A stretch of 64,000 bases of DNA, from contig NZ_JOFQ01000008.1 in NCBI RefSeq assembly GCF_000718305.1, forward strand, positions 372,001-436,000, read 5' to 3'. Below are positions 26,051-40,682 of this stretch, piece by piece (position 1 is the first letter of the stretch; every line of letters begins with the position of its first letter). A program made the translations under genes and the position numbers. The notes under the pieces are model-generated. The model was not told the origin of the DNA. It ran no database searches and worked only from the letters and a program-made list of their open reading frames with translations. This stretch comes from Streptomyces niger. Lineage in GTDB: Bacteria; Actinomycetota; Actinomycetes; Streptomycetales; Streptomycetaceae.

Positions 26051-27238
26051 CTACTTCTTGGACGGGTGCTTGGGCCGCTGCTGGCCCTTGCGCTGTCCGG
26101 ACTTGGCGTTACGGGAGGAACCGGCGGCCGAGCTGCCCTTGGCCTTGCCGCCCTGCGACTTCTGCGCGGCGCTCTTTTTCGCCGCGTCCGCCTTCTGACC
26201 CGAGTCCTTCTCCAGCGACTGCTTCGTCTGGCCACCCTCGGCCGTGGCGCCCTGCGCACCCGCCCGGGCCCGCGTACGGGTCTGCGTGCCGCCGGCGGCA
26301 GGGGCCGCCGCGGTCTGCCGCTTGGCCTTGGTCTGCCGCTTGGGCTGCTGGCGGTTCTGGCGCGCCTCCTCGGCGGCCTGCTTCGCCTCGACCTCCGCCG
26401 GGTCCTCCTTCAGCTTGCCCTTGGCGCGCAGCCGCTCCTGGCGCTCCGTGTAGGCCCGGCTGCCCGGAGTGGGGTTCCGGCGGATCACGAACATCTGCTG
26501 GCCCATGGTCCACACGTTGGTGGTCAGCCAGTACACCAGGACACCGACGGGGAAGTTGATGCCGAAGACGGCGAACATGAGCGGGAAGACGTACATCAGC
26601 ATCTTCTGCTGCTGCATGAACGGCGTCTTCACCGTGAGGTCGACGTTCTTCGTCATCAGCTGGCGCTGGGTGTAGAACTGCGACGCCGACATCAGAACGA
26701 TCATGATGACCGTGACGACCCGGACGTCGGTGAGGGAGGCGTTGAGCGCCTCGACCTTGGACGCGGAGTCCATGAACTTCACGGACAGCGGGGCGCCGAA
26801 GATGTGGGCCTGCTTCGCGCTCGCCAGCAGCGGCTTGTCGATGACGCCGACGACCTGGTTGTTCGCGATGTGGTTCAGGACCTGGTACAGCGAGATGAAG
26901 AACGGCGACTGGGCCAGGATCGGGAGACAGCTCGAGAGCGGGTTGGTGCCCGTCTCCTTGTAGAGCTTCATCATCTCTTCGGACTGGCGCTGCTTGTCGC
27001 TCTTGTAGCGCTCCTGGATCGCCTTCATCTTCGGCTGGAGCGCCTGCATGTTCCGCGTCGACTTGATCTGCTTCACGAAGAGCGGGATCAGGCAGATGCG
27101 GATCAGCACCACGAGCGAGACGATCGACAGACCCCACGCCGCGCCACTGTTCTCATCGAACACGAGGCTGTAGAGCGAGTGGAACTGGACGATGATCCAG
27201 GAAACGGCGTAATAGAGAGGATTCAGGATCGTGTCCAC
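26051..27238 (-). CDS. yidC: Membrane protein insertase YidC (Oxa1 family)
   Basis: 395 aa. It starts with a membrane helix ([21 protein letters not shown]), carries the hydrophilic-groove arginine in [17 protein letters not shown], the helical hairpin [18 protein letters not shown] and three later helices, then a basic, Gln/Ala/Lys-rich tail of about 130 residues. It inserts membrane proteins alone or with SecYEG. The large periplasmic domain of Gram-negative YidC is missing, as in Gram-positive homologues. GTG 27238 lies 3 bp after the yidD stop, so translation is probably coupled. Confidence 0.95.
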   Translation of the reverse strand: MDTILNPLYYAVSWIIVQFHSLYSLVFDENSGAAWGLSIVSLVVLIRICLIPLFVKQIKSTRNMQALQPKMKAIQERYKSDKQRQSEEMMKLYKETGTNPLSSCLPILAQSPFFISLYQVLNHIANNQVVGVIDKPLLASAKQAHIFGAPLSVKFMDSASKVEALNASLTDVRVVTVIMIVLMSASQFYTQRQLMTKNVDLTVKTPFMQQQKMLMYVFPLMFAVFGINFPVGVLVYWLTTNVWTMGQQMFVIRRNPTPGSRAYTERQERLRAKGKLKEDPAEVEAKQAAEEARQNRQQPKRQTKAKRQTAAAPAAGGTQTRTRARAGAQGATAEGGQTKQSLEKDSGQKADAAKKSAAQKSQGGKAKGSSAAGSSRNAKSGQRKGQQRPKHPSKK

Positions 27239-27241
27239 GAA

Positions 27242-27562
27242 TCAAGCTCCTTGGGCGTTGGGCTGAGTCTCGGGCTGTGCAGCAGGCTCATGGACGGCGG
27301 GCCCGCCTCCCAGTCGGCTCCTCAGCCGCTGGTGCCAGACCGGATGCTTCCGGGGCGGTACATGGTCGACACCACCGAGCGACCACGGATTGCAACGCAG
27401 GATGCGCCAGGCGGTCAACGCTGTCCCTTTTACCGCGCCGTGCCGGTCGATGGCCGTGTAGCCATAGTGGGAGCACGACGGGTAGTACTTGCAGACCGGG
27501 CCCAGCAAAGGGCTGATGGTCCACTGGTACAACTTGATCAACAGCAGCAGCGGGTACTTCAC
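27242..27562 (-). CDS. yidD: Membrane protein insertion efficiency factor YidD
   Basis: 106 aa. The family core is complete: [34 protein letters not shown] with its three Cys, and [16 protein letters not shown]. An amphipathic N-terminal helix holds it at the membrane, where it helps YidC-dependent insertion. The C-terminal 30 residues are disordered. ATG 27562 overlaps the rnpA stop by 4 nt. Confidence 0.95.
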   Translation of the reverse strand: MKYPLLLLIKLYQWTISPLLGPVCKYYPSCSHYGYTAIDRHGAVKGTALTAWRILRCNPWSLGGVDHVPPRKHPVWHQRLRSRLGGGPAVHEPAAQPETQPNAQGA

Positions 27563-27951
27563 GAAGCGCCCCCTCCTGGGTCCCGCCCGGGGGTCCTCAG
27601 CAGGCGCTGCAGCGCGGCGTCAAGATCGTGAGCGAGCGCTTCGTACTCCGCCTCGCCCGCGCCGGGCAGCGCTCGTACGACTACCAGGCTACCGGCGGGC
27701 AGCCGGTCCAGGCGGTCGCGCACGAGGTGCCGGAGCCGGCGCTGGACCTTGTTCCGGACCACGGCGTTGCCGATGGCCTTGCTCACGACGAAACCCGCAC
27801 GCGTCGGGGGAACCATTTCCCCCGCTGCGTGCGGGTCCGTTGCACCGCTGCGTAGATGGACGACGAGGAGAGGGCGCCCGGCCCTGCGTCCCCGGCGTAC
27901 CGCGGTCGCGAAGTCCTCGCGCCGCCTCAGCCGATGCTCGGTAGGCAGCAC
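27559..27951 (-). CDS. rnpA: Ribonuclease P protein component
   Basis: 130 aa. [20 protein letters not shown] at the N-terminus and the RNR box [22 protein letters not shown] are diagnostic of the RNase P protein, which works with the RNA subunit (not in this window) to mature tRNA 5' ends. GTG 27951 begins [13 protein letters not shown], the normal start of the family. It follows rpmH by 24 bp and overlaps yidD. Confidence 0.95.
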   Translation of the reverse strand: MLPTEHRLRRREDFATAVRRGRRAGRPLLVVHLRSGATDPHAAGEMVPPTRAGFVVSKAIGNAVVRNKVQRRLRHLVRDRLDRLPAGSLVVVRALPGAGEAEYEALAHDLDAALQRLLRTPGRDPGGGAS

Positions 27952-27975
27952 GACATGGACCTAGAGGCCGGGCTG

Positions 27976-28113
27976 TCAGGCCGACAGGCGGGCGCGACCC
28001 TTGCCACGGCGGGACGCGAGGATCGCGCGGCCGGCACGCGTACGCATGCGCAGGCGGAAGCCGTGGGTCTTGGCGCGGCGACGGTTGTTCGGCTGGAAGG
28101 TGCGCTTGCTCAC
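27976..28113 (-). CDS. rpmH: 50S ribosomal protein L34
   Basis: 45 aa, the full size of L34, beginning [19 protein letters not shown] and ending [11 protein letters not shown]. It starts at GTG 28113 and heads the rnpA-yidD-yidC-jag operon, divergent from dnaA, the classical arrangement at bacterial origins. Confidence 0.98.
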   Translation of the reverse strand: MSKRTFQPNNRRRAKTHGFRLRMRTRAGRAILASRRGKGRARLSA

Positions 28114-28470
28114 TCGGGGGCTCCAGGAAAGATTGTTGCCTCTTGCGAGACAGGTGTGGGGCGTCGACTGGCTGTCACCGTGCGCCCACGAGTAGCTCGC
28201 ATACGCCCGAGTGCACCGCTACACGATCGCTGGGCGCGATCTTTGCCCATCGGAGGCAGGCGGCAGCAGCCATCGACAACTCGACCTGGTCACGGTACGC
28301 GCGGCCACATCATCCGGTCAAACCGGATCCATGACAGGACACGCTATGCACAGCCTGTGGACAACAACTTGAACAGGCGCGGGTCAGCTGACTACCGTGG
28401 CTGAACTCCGATTCCTTCCCGCCCGTCCTGAGAATCACACATTCGTGGGACCTGTGAGAGAGCGTGCTCT
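28114..28470. other. Divergent rpmH / dnaA promoter region
   Basis: 357 bp with no gene. It holds a perfect DnaA box (28356-28364) and a 7-bp palindrome ATCCGGT-caa-ACCGGAT (28312-28328). Promoters for both genes must lie here, but no consensus pair is clear enough to call. Confidence 0.7.
28356..28364 (-). promoter_or_regulatory. DnaA box in dnaA promoter region
   Basis: TTGTCCACA on the minus strand, an exact match to the preferred Streptomyces box, 107 bp before the dnaA start; consistent with DnaA autoregulation. Confidence 0.85.
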
Positions 28471-30501
28471 GTGGCTGACGTCCCTGCAGATCTTGCCGCA
28501 GTGTGGCCGCGGGTACTCGACCACCTGCTCCGGGCGGAGAGCGACAGCCTCAAGCCCAAGGACCAGGACTGGCTCAAGCGGACCCAGCCGCTCGCCCTGG
28601 TCGCCGACACCGCGCTGCTCGCCGTCCCCAACGAATTCGCGAAGGGCGTACTGGAGGGCCGGCTCGCCCCTCTGATCGGCGAGGCGCTGAGCCACGAGTG
28701 CGGCCGCCCGATCCGCATCGCGATCACCGTCGACGACACCTCCGAGGCGCCCCAGCCCCCCGCGCCTCCGCAGCAACACCTCCCCTCGCAGCAGCCGCAG
28801 CTCTCGCACGACGCGTACGACAGCTACGACGGCCGCCAGGGCTACGGCCGACAGAACGGGCACCAGGGCACCCACGAAAACGGTCCCCAGGGCGTATCTC
28901 AGGGTGGACACGGTGGCCACCAGAGCGACGAGCTGCCCTCCGTGCGCCCCGCGTATCCCGAGTACCAGCAGCAGCACCCGCAGCCGCGCCCCGCGCCCGG
29001 CGCGTGGCCGCAGCACTCGGACGACCGACGCGCGGGCCTTGGCGACGACTCCGGGCGACACGACGACTACGGCTGGCAGCAGCAGCGGCTCGGCGGCTTT
29101 CCCGAGCGCGACCCCTACGCCACGCCGCCCTCCCACCTCCAGCAGCACGGACGCCCCGCTCCCGGCGACTACCGGTCACAGAACGATGACTATCGGTCGC
29201 AGAATGACGACTACCGGTCCCAGGGTGACGACTACCGCTCGCAGAGTGGCGAGGATTACCGCCGGCAGGGCAGCGACCGTCCGCACTCGGAAGCGCCGCG
29301 CTCGCCGTACGACCAGTCCCCGCAGCACCGCGACACCGACGGCCACCAGCCCGGCGGCCCCGGCCGGCACGCGGCCCCGGGCGGCCACGGCAGCAATCTT
29401 CCGGCGCCCAGCGGCGCCCCCGGCCCGCTCGCGGCGCAGCCCGCGCCGGCGACCGGCCCCGGTGAGCCCACCGCGCGGCTGAACCCGAAGTACCTCTTCG
29501 ACACCTTCGTGATCGGCGCTTCGAACCGCTTCGCGCACGCCGCGGCGGTCGCCGTCGCCGAGGCCCCGGCCAAGGCGTACAACCCGCTGTTCATCTACGG
29601 CGAGTCCGGGCTCGGCAAGACGCACCTGCTGCACGCGATCGGTCACTACGCGCGCAGCCTGTACCCGGGCACCAGGGTCAGATACGTGAGCTCGGAGGAG
29701 TTCACCAACGAGTTCATCAACTCCATCCGCGACGGCAAGGCGGACGCGTTCCGCAAGCGCTACCGCGACATGGACATCCTGCTGGTCGACGACATCCAGT
29801 TCCTGGCGAGCAAGGAGTCGACACAGGAGGAGTTCTTCCACACGTTCAACACCCTGCACAACGCGAACAAGCAGATCGTGCTCTCCAGTGACCGGCCGCC
29901 CAAACAGCTGGTGACCCTGGAGGACCGGCTGCGCAACCGCTTCGAGTGGGGTCTGATCACGGACGTCCAGCCGCCCGAGCTGGAGACGCGTATCGCGATC
30001 CTCCGTAAGAAGGCGGTGCAGGAGCAGCTCAACGCGCCGCCGGAGGTGCTGGAGTTCATCGCCTCCCGGATCTCGCGGAACATCCGTGAGCTGGAGGGCG
30101 CGCTGATTCGGGTCACGGCCTTCGCCTCGCTGAACCGGCAGCCCGTGGACCTCGGCCTCACCGAGATCGTGCTGAAGGACCTGATCCCGGGCGGCGAGGA
30201 CGCGGCACCCGAGATCACCGCCACCGCGATCATGGCGGCCACCGCCGACTACTTCGGACTCTCGGTGGACGACCTGTGCGGCTCCTCGCGCAGCCGGGTG
30301 CTGGTGACCGCGCGGCAGATCGCGATGTACCTGTGCCGTGAGCTGACCGATCTGTCGCTACCGAAGATCGGTGGCCACTTCGGCGGTCGCGACCACACCA
30401 CCGTCATGCACGCCGACCGGAAGATCCGTGCGCTGATGGCGGAGCGCCGCTCCATCTACAACCAGGTGACCGAGCTGACGAACCGCATCAAGAACGGCTG
30501 A
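28471..30501 (+). CDS. dnaA: Chromosomal replication initiator DnaA
   Basis: 676 aa. Domain I ([19 protein letters not shown] and onward) covers about the first 90 residues. A very long, Asp/Gln/Tyr-rich linker runs to about 330, with four tandem 7-residue repeats near 233-260. The AAA+ domain has Walker A GESGLGKT at 377-384 and Walker [11 protein letters not shown] near 436. Domain IV ends with [34 protein letters not shown], which reads the DnaA box. The long linker is a streptomycete trait. GTG 28471 matches the conserved start; the ribosome site is weak. Confidence 0.97.
   Translation: MADVPADLAAVWPRVLDHLLRAESDSLKPKDQDWLKRTQPLALVADTALLAVPNEFAKGVLEGRLAPLIGEALSHECGRPIRIAITVDDTSEAPQPPAPPQQHLPSQQPQLSHDAYDSYDGRQGYGRQNGHQGTHENGPQGVSQGGHGGHQSDELPSVRPAYPEYQQQHPQPRPAPGAWPQHSDDRRAGLGDDSGRHDDYGWQQQRLGGFPERDPYATPPSHLQQHGRPAPGDYRSQNDDYRSQNDDYRSQGDDYRSQSGEDYRRQGSDRPHSEAPRSPYDQSPQHRDTDGHQPGGPGRHAAPGGHGSNLPAPSGAPGPLAAQPAPATGPGEPTARLNPKYLFDTFVIGASNRFAHAAAVAVAEAPAKAYNPLFIYGESGLGKTHLLHAIGHYARSLYPGTRVRYVSSEEFTNEFINSIRDGKADAFRKRYRDMDILLVDDIQFLASKESTQEEFFHTFNTLHNANKQIVLSSDRPPKQLVTLEDRLRNRFEWGLITDVQPPELETRIAILRKKAVQEQLNAPPEVLEFIASRISRNIRELEGALIRVTAFASLNRQPVDLGLTEIVLKDLIPGGEDAAPEITATAIMAATADYFGLSVDDLCGSSRSRVLVTARQIAMYLCRELTDLSLPKIGGHFGGRDHTTVMHADRKIRALMAERRSIYNQVTELTNRIKNG
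29167..29250 (+). repeat. Four 21-bp tandem repeats inside dnaA linker
   Basis: Units start at 29167, 29188, 29209 and 29230 and encode [21 protein letters not shown] and DYRSQSG. Third-position changes differ among units, so the array is not very recent. Confidence 0.9.
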
Positions 30502-30531
30502 CGCGCACGACGACGGCCGCAGGCGCGCCCA

Positions 30532-30562
30532 GGGCGCTCCGGGACGAACTCCCGGAGCGCCC
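30532..30562 (+). terminator. dnaA terminator
   Basis: Perfect 13-bp stem GGGCGCTCCGGGA / TCCCGGAGCGCCC with a 5-nt loop, 30 bp after the dnaA stop. Confidence 0.9.
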
Positions 30563-30663
30563 TTCGCCGTTGAGAGCCCCTCAGCATGCGCAGAGCCCGG
30601 CTCGCCCCGTTCGTCGAGGAACCCGCTGAACCTGTCCACCGAAGTCCGAGCCGCTCACACAAG

Positions 30664-30711
30664 ACCGTCAGAACGGCCGTCAGAACGACCGTCGGAAGAG
30701 CCGTCAGGAGG
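30664..30711 (+). repeat. Four 12-bp tandem repeats at the dnaA edge of oriC
   Basis: Units ACCGTCAGAACG, GCCGTCAGAACG, ACCGTCGGAAGA and GCCGTCAGGAGG run head to tail with exact 12-bp spacing. Confidence 0.85.
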
Positions 30712-31535
30712 CCTCACAGCGCGGCCCGGAGCCTTCGGAAAGCGTCCCCACGCTGTGGAACGCACGCGCCGGCCGCCACCGAACTCCCCGCCGCTGTTCG
30801 ATTTCTGACGAGGACACGGCTTCTCTCCACAGATTGGGCGAGAATCTTTCTTCCACACCCTGGGGACCGGAGAGTTATCCCGATGACGTCCACAAGCTCC
30901 CCGCCCACCGATGGATCACTGCAGGTCAGCGGGGTGTGGATTTGCGGACAACTCTTGTCCACAGGGTGTGGATGAATCGGTCGTCCACAGCGTGTGCGGC
31001 TGACTGTCCACCGGCCGCCCACAGGAGAACCGGCGTTGTGCACACCCCGTCCACATCGCTGTCCACTGTTCGGCAAGGCGACACCACCACTCACTGGCGC
31101 GAGTGAAAGCGGTCACACCAAAGTGCCGGGTTGGGCTGTGGGGAACCTGGGTAAAGCTGGGGATGGCACTGGGGAGAAACCGGCCTGCCCTGTGCATCGG
31201 GTGTGCACAACCGGCGGCGGTCCACAGCATCGGCCGGTTGTCCACGGCTGCGCCCACAGTCCCCGGTGGACAAAATTTGGGCTCTGACCTGCGCAAAAGC
31301 AGTTGTCCACGGTTTCCACAGCCCCTACTACTACGACCACGGATATCTAGCGGGGAACTCGTTTCGAATCGGGTGCTGTGCACAACTTGGGGATCGGGCC
31401 TCTCCGAGCTCTCGTCCCGACTTGACCCCGAGCCGCACCGGCTGTCGGTGGCGTGCGTCAGACTGGTCTCCGGCAACCCAGCCGACGACGAAGGCCAGCA
31501 GGGCGAGAGCCAGCAACAGCAGGAGGCGGTTTCCG

Positions 31536-32666
31536 GTGAAGATCCGGGTGGAGCGCGATGTACTCGCGGAGGCAGTGGCCTGGGCGGCCAAGAGCCTCCC
31601 GGCCCGTCCGCCGGTGCCCGTCCTCGCGGGCCTGCTCCTGAAGGCGGAGGACGGCTCCCTGAGCCTCTCCGGCTTCGACTACGAGGTCTCGGCGCGGGTC
31701 TCGGTGGAAGCGGAGACCGAGGAGGAGGGCACCGTCCTCGTCTCCGGCCGGCTGCTCGCCGACATCTGCCGCGCCCTGCCGAACCGTCCGGTGGAGATCT
31801 CCACAGACGGTGTACGAGTGACCGTGGTCTGCGGCTCCTCCCGCTTCACGCTCCACACACTGCCTGTGGAGGAGTACCCGGCGCTGCCCCAGATGCCCAC
31901 CGCCACCGGCACCGTCCCCGGTGAGGTCTTCGCCTCCGCTGCTGCGCAGGTCGCCATCGCGGCCGGCCGTGACGACACCCTCCCCGTGCTCACCGGTGTC
32001 CGCATCGAGATCGAGGGCGACACCGTCACCCTCGCCTCCACCGACCGCTACCGCTTCGCGGTCCGCGAGTTCCTGTGGAAGCCGGAGAGCCCGGACGCCT
32101 CCGCCGTCGCGCTGGTCCCCGCCAAGACGCTGCTGGACACCGCCAAGTCGCTGAGCAGCGGTGACACGGTCACCCTGGCGCTCTCCGGCTCCGGCGCCGG
32201 TGAGGGCCTGATCGGTTTCGAGGGTGCCGGGCGCCGTACGACGACCCGTCTCCTCGAAGGCGACCTGCCGAAGTACCGCACCCTCTTCCCGACCGAGTTC
32301 AACTCCGTCGCGGTGATCGAGACCGCTCCGTTCGTCGAGGCCGTCAAGCGTGTGGCCCTGGTGGCAGAGCGGAACACCCCGGTGCGGCTCAGCTTCGAGC
32401 AGGGCGTGCTGATCCTGGAGGCCGGCTCCAGCGACGATGCACAGGCTGTGGAGCGGGTGGACGCGCAGCTGGACGGCGACGACATCTCGATCGCCTTCAA
32501 CCCCGGCTTCCTGCTGGAGGGCCTGTCCGCGATCGACTCGCCGGTGGCGCAACTGTCGTTCACGACCTCGACCAAGCCCGCGCTGCTGAGCGGCAAGCCC
32601 GCCGCCGACGCCGAGGCCGACGACGCCTACAAGTACCTGATCATGCCGGTGCGCCTGTCGGGCTGA
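31536..32666 (+). CDS. dnaN: DNA polymerase III beta subunit (sliding clamp)
   Basis: 376 aa, beginning MKIRVERDVLAEAVAWAAKSLPARPPVPVLAGLLL and ending YKYLIMPVRLSG, the normal clamp ends, with three repeated clamp folds between. It encircles DNA and tethers polymerase III. GTG 31536 has AGGAGG 9 nt upstream; codons further upstream belong to oriC. The 26 bp at its end are copied again 80 bp downstream. Confidence 0.97.
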   Translation: MKIRVERDVLAEAVAWAAKSLPARPPVPVLAGLLLKAEDGSLSLSGFDYEVSARVSVEAETEEEGTVLVSGRLLADICRALPNRPVEISTDGVRVTVVCGSSRFTLHTLPVEEYPALPQMPTATGTVPGEVFASAAAQVAIAAGRDDTLPVLTGVRIEIEGDTVTLASTDRYRFAVREFLWKPESPDASAVALVPAKTLLDTAKSLSSGDTVTLALSGSGAGEGLIGFEGAGRRTTTRLLEGDLPKYRTLFPTEFNSVAVIETAPFVEAVKRVALVAERNTPVRLSFEQGVLILEAGSSDDAQAVERVDAQLDGDDISIAFNPGFLLEGLSAIDSPVAQLSFTTSTKPALLSGKPAADAEADDAYKYLIMPVRLSG

Positions 32667-32667
32667 G
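32642..32667 (+). repeat. dnaN 3' end, copy 1 of a 26-bp direct repeat
   Basis: Covers the last codons (MPVRLSG) and stop of dnaN; identical to 32722-32747. Confidence 0.9.
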
Positions 32668-32721
32668 TCGCGGGTGCCGCGCCGGTCGGGAGCGCGAGGG
32701 TCGCTCCTCGCAGGACCACAG

Positions 32722-32747
32722 CATGCCGGTGCGCCTGTCGGGCTGAG
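32722..32747 (+). repeat. dnaN 3' end, copy 2 of a 26-bp direct repeat
   Basis: Perfect copy of 32642-32667 in the dnaN-gnd gap, spaced exactly 80 bp; the DNA between and after the copies is not clearly repeated. Confidence 0.9.
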
Positions 32748-32924
32748 CCCGGTGCCCCCGCTACTTCGGGCGGCCGTGCGGACCGGCTCCGTACGGCCGC
32801 CCGGATGACGCGGCTGACCTGCGGCTTATGAGCGGCTGAGCCCACAGCTGTGCACAGGCCTTCGGGCGTAGGCTCGATGTAGGTCAGGTACAAGGGCAAC
32901 GACTATGTGCAAAGAGGGTCTCTG

Positions 32925-33803
32925 ATGGAGCTCGGTCTCGTCGGTCTCGGCAAGATGGGCGGCAACATGCGCGAGCGCATCCGCCGCGCCGGCCACACGG
33001 TCATCGGTTACGACCGCAATCCCGACCTCGCGGACGTCTCCAGCCTCAAGGAGCTGGTGGACGGTCTGCAGGGTCCGCGGGTCGTGTGGGTCATGGTGCC
33101 GGCCGGCGCCGCCACCCAGGCGACGATCGATGAGCTGGGTGAGCTGCTGTCCGAGGGCGACATCGTCGTGGACGGCGGCAACAGCCGCTGGACGGACGAC
33201 GAGAAGCACGCCGAGGAGCTGCGTGCCAAGGGCATCGGTTTCGTCGACTGCGGCGTCTCCGGTGGCGTGTGGGGCCTGGAGAACGGCTACGCGCTGATGT
33301 ACGGCGGCGACGCCGAGGACGTGGCGAAGGTCCAGCCGATCTTCGACGCGCTGAAGCCGGAGGGCGACTTCGGCTCCGTGCACGCCGGCAAGGTCGGCGC
33401 GGGCCACTTCGCGAAGATGGTCCACAACGGCATCGAGTACGCGATGATGCAGGCCTACGCCGAGGGCTGGGAGCTGCTGGAGAAGGTCGACTCCGTCACG
33501 GACGTGCGCGAGGTCTTCCGCTCCTGGCAGGAGGGCACGGTCATCCGCTCCTGGCTGCTGGACCTGGCGGTCAACGCGCTGGACGACGACGAGCACCTGG
33601 AGAAGCTGCGCGGTTTCGCGGCGGACTCCGGTGAGGGCCGCTGGACGGTGGAGGCCGCGATCGACAACGCGGTGCCGCTGCCGGCGATCACCGCGTCGCT
33701 GTTCGCGCGGTTCGCCTCGCGCCAGGACGACTCGCCGCAGATGAAGATGATCGCCGCACTGCGGAACCAGTTCGGCGGCCACGCGGTCGAGAACAAGAAG
33801 TAA
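32925..33803 (+). CDS. gnd: 6-phosphogluconate dehydrogenase, decarboxylating (short form)
   Basis: 292 aa, the short form of the family. The N-terminal dinucleotide fold begins [24 protein letters not shown], with [19 protein letters not shown] and the substrate-site block [30 protein letters not shown], whose Lys-x-x-His-Asn-Gly is catalytic in this family. It oxidises 6-phosphogluconate to ribulose 5-phosphate with production of NAD(P)H. ATG 32925 has AGAGGG upstream. The gene sits between dnaN and recF, as usual in streptomycetes, and ends at its own terminator. Confidence 0.93.
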   Translation: MELGLVGLGKMGGNMRERIRRAGHTVIGYDRNPDLADVSSLKELVDGLQGPRVVWVMVPAGAATQATIDELGELLSEGDIVVDGGNSRWTDDEKHAEELRAKGIGFVDCGVSGGVWGLENGYALMYGGDAEDVAKVQPIFDALKPEGDFGSVHAGKVGAGHFAKMVHNGIEYAMMQAYAEGWELLEKVDSVTDVREVFRSWQEGTVIRSWLLDLAVNALDDDEHLEKLRGFAADSGEGRWTVEAAIDNAVPLPAITASLFARFASRQDDSPQMKMIAALRNQFGGHAVENKK

Positions 33804-33809
33804 GCAGGC

Positions 33810-33841
33810 CGGGCTTCCGGGGCAGGCGTCCCGGAAGCCCG
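33810..33841 (+). terminator. gnd terminator
   Basis: Perfect 12-bp stem (33810-33821 with 33830-33841) and 8-nt loop, 7 bp past the stop. Confidence 0.88.
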
Positions 33842-33876
33842 CAGCAGTACCACGCCGGGGGAGGTCGGCGCCCTTC

Positions 33877-35010
33877 ATGCATGTCGCGCATCTGTCGCTC
33901 GCCGACTTCCGCTCGTACGCCCGGGTCGAGGTCCCGCTCGACCCGGGCGTCACGGCCTTCGTCGGGCCCAACGGCCAGGGCAAGACCAATCTCGTCGAGG
34001 CGGTCGGCTACCTCGCCACCCTCGGCAGCCACCGCGTCTCCTCCGACGCCCCGCTGGTCCGTATGGGCGCGGAGCGGGCGATCGTCCGGGCCCAGGTGGT
34101 GCGAGGAGACCGGCAGCAGCTGGTCGAGCTGGAGCTGAACCCGGGCAAGGCCAACCGGGCCAGGATCAACAGGTCCTCGCAAGTCAAACCGCGTGACGTG
34201 CTGGGCATCGTACGGACGGTCCTGTTCGCGCCGGAGGACCTGGCCCTGGTCAAGGGCGACCCGGGCGAGCGACGGCGCTTCCTGGACGAGCTGATCACGG
34301 CGCGCTCCCCGCGGATGGCGGGCGTGCGCTCCGACTACGACCGCGTGCTGAAGCAGCGCAACACCCTGCTCAAGAGCGCGGCCCTGGCACGGCGGCACGG
34401 CGGCCGGAAGATGGATCTCTCGACGCTGGACGTGTGGGACCAGCACCTGGCGCGGGCCGGTGCGGAGCTGCTCGCCCAGCGGTTGGACCTGATCGCGACG
34501 CTGCAGCCGCTGGCGGACAAGGCGTACGAGCAGCTGGCACCGGGCGGCGGCCCGGTCGCCCTGGAGTACCGCGGTTCCGTGGGCGAACGGCTCGCCGAGG
34601 CGTCGAACCGCGAGGAACTGTACGGGCTGCTCATGGAAGCGCTGGGCGAGGCCCGCAAGAACGAGATCGAGCGGGGCGTGACCCTGGTCGGCCCGCACCG
34701 CGACGACCTGGTCCTCAAGCTGGGGCGGCTGCCCGCGAAGGGGTACGCGAGCCACGGCGAGTCCTGGTCGTACGCGCTGGCGCTGCGGCTGGCCTCGTAC
34801 GACTTGCTCCGAACCGAGGGCAACGAGCCGGTCCTGGTCCTGGACGACGTCTTCGCCGAGCTGGACTCCCGCCGGCGGGAGCGGCTGGCGGAGCTGGTGG
34901 CGCCGGGCGAGCAGGTGCTGGTGACGGCGGCGGTGGACGACGATGTGCCGGGCGTGCTGGCGGGGACGCGGTTCGCGGTCTCCGAGGGCACCGCGGAGAA
35001 GGTGTCGTAG
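33877..35010 (+). CDS. recF: DNA replication/repair protein RecF
   Basis: 377 aa. It begins [21 protein letters not shown], then Walker [10 protein letters not shown] at about 30-38. Near the C-terminus come [16 protein letters not shown], the ABC signature-like [16 protein letters not shown] and Walker [14 protein letters not shown]. It is an SMC-like ATPase that loads RecA at gaps with RecO and RecR. Its stop is directly followed by the ATG of the DUF721 gene. Confidence 0.96.
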   Translation: MHVAHLSLADFRSYARVEVPLDPGVTAFVGPNGQGKTNLVEAVGYLATLGSHRVSSDAPLVRMGAERAIVRAQVVRGDRQQLVELELNPGKANRARINRSSQVKPRDVLGIVRTVLFAPEDLALVKGDPGERRRFLDELITARSPRMAGVRSDYDRVLKQRNTLLKSAALARRHGGRKMDLSTLDVWDQHLARAGAELLAQRLDLIATLQPLADKAYEQLAPGGGPVALEYRGSVGERLAEASNREELYGLLMEALGEARKNEIERGVTLVGPHRDDLVLKLGRLPAKGYASHGESWSYALALRLASYDLLRTEGNEPVLVLDDVFAELDSRRRERLAELVAPGEQVLVTAAVDDDVPGVLAGTRFAVSEGTAEKVS

Positions 35011-35568
35011 ATGAGTGAGCAGCCCGGCCCACAGGACCCCCCGGGACCCGATCAGCCCAAGCCGCCGGAGCTTTCCGGCATCGACCTGGCGCGGCAGGCG
35101 CTGGTGGCCGCGAAGGAGCAGGCGCGGGCGCGGGGCGCGGCCGCGCAGCAGAAGAAGCAGGCCAGGCGCGGAGGCGGGCTGCGGTCCGGGGCGCGTGCCG
35201 ATGGACGTGACCCGCTGCCGCTGGGTGCGGCGATCAACCGTCTGATCACCGAGCGGGGCTGGGAGACGCCGGCCGCGGTCGGCGGGGTGATGGGGCGCTG
35301 GCCCCAGCTCGTGGGCGCCGAGGTGGCGCAGCACTGCGAGCCGCAGAAGTACGACGAGGACGCCCGTGTGCTGACGGTGCAGTGCGACTCGACGGCGTGG
35401 GCGACGCAGCTGCGGCTGCTGGCGCCGACCCTGGTGGCTCGGCTGAACGAGGACCTCGGCCATGGCTCTGTGAAGATCATCAAGGTGCTCGGGCCGGGTG
35501 GCCCGCCCCGCCGGTACGGCTCGCTGCGGGCTCCGGGGAGCAAGGGTCCGGGGGACACGTACGGCTGA
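35011..35568 (+). CDS. DUF721 (DciA-like) protein
   Basis: 185 aa. A Pro/Gln/Ala/Arg-rich N-terminal half precedes the DUF721 domain, with VMGRWPQLVGAEVAQHCEP and RVLTVQCDSTAWATQLRLLAPTLVARLNEDLG. DUF721 includes DciA, the ancestral loader or partner of the replicative helicase DnaB; actinobacteria lack DnaC, so a helicase-loading role is plausible (inference from the family). It starts at the base after the recF stop, so the two are translationally coupled. Confidence 0.9.
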   Translation: MSEQPGPQDPPGPDQPKPPELSGIDLARQALVAAKEQARARGAAAQQKKQARRGGGLRSGARADGRDPLPLGAAINRLITERGWETPAAVGGVMGRWPQLVGAEVAQHCEPQKYDEDARVLTVQCDSTAWATQLRLLAPTLVARLNEDLGHGSVKIIKVLGPGGPPRRYGSLRAPGSKGPGDTYG

Positions 35569-35595
35569 TCCGTACATCCGGGGTCGAAGTCCGCT

Positions 35596-35609
35596 GTTTC
35601 ACGTGAAAC
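35596..35609. promoter_or_regulatory. parS site between DUF721 gene and gyrB
   Basis: Perfect GTTTCACGTGAAAC, intergenic, on the gyrase side of oriC. Confidence 0.93.
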
Positions 35610-35836
35610 CGGGGCCGGAGAGGGTGCCTGTACGGGCGAAATGTCCGGGATGTTCCAGTGTGACGGAAGAGACTCCGCTCACCGTAGTCGGAGGTTGACA
35701 GCCCGAAGCGCTGAGTGCCGGTGTGAGCGTCCTGGGGGCCCTCCTCAGATATGGGGAGTCGGTGGATGTCAGTTCAGGGCGGCACGTGAGGACTCAGGCG
35801 CCCGCAAACCCCCATGAGTGTCGGCGCTACCGGTAG

Positions 35837-37990
<2,154 letters not shown>

Positions 37991-38039
37991 GCCCGTCGGC
38001 CCGTAACGCAGCCGCAGCTCGAAAGGACTTTGAACAGCA

Positions 38040-40667
<2,628 letters not shown>

Positions 40668-40682
40668 CGCGAGGAGTAGGTC

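Larger units (their letters stand above)
30502..31535. other. oriC: Chromosomal replication origin oriC
   Basis: The 1034-bp dnaA-dnaN gap holds about 19 DnaA boxes. Exact matches to (T/C)(T/C)(G/A/C)TCCACA: 30823, 30955, 30981 and 31047 on plus; 30967 on minus (first base of each 9-mer). One-mismatch boxes: plus 30632, 30849, 30886, 31004, 31036, 31059, 31218, 31238, 31303; minus 30943, 31137, 31202, 31265, 31377. The core around 30943-31067 is densest. The number agrees with the roughly 19 boxes known for S. lividans/coelicolor. No strongly AT-rich unwinding element is obvious; a 12-bp repeat array lies at the dnaA side. The dnaN promoter must be in the right part. Confidence 0.95.

Noticed and set aside
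30731..30765. A further DnaA box near TGTGGAACG
   Set aside because: It differs from the consensus at three positions.
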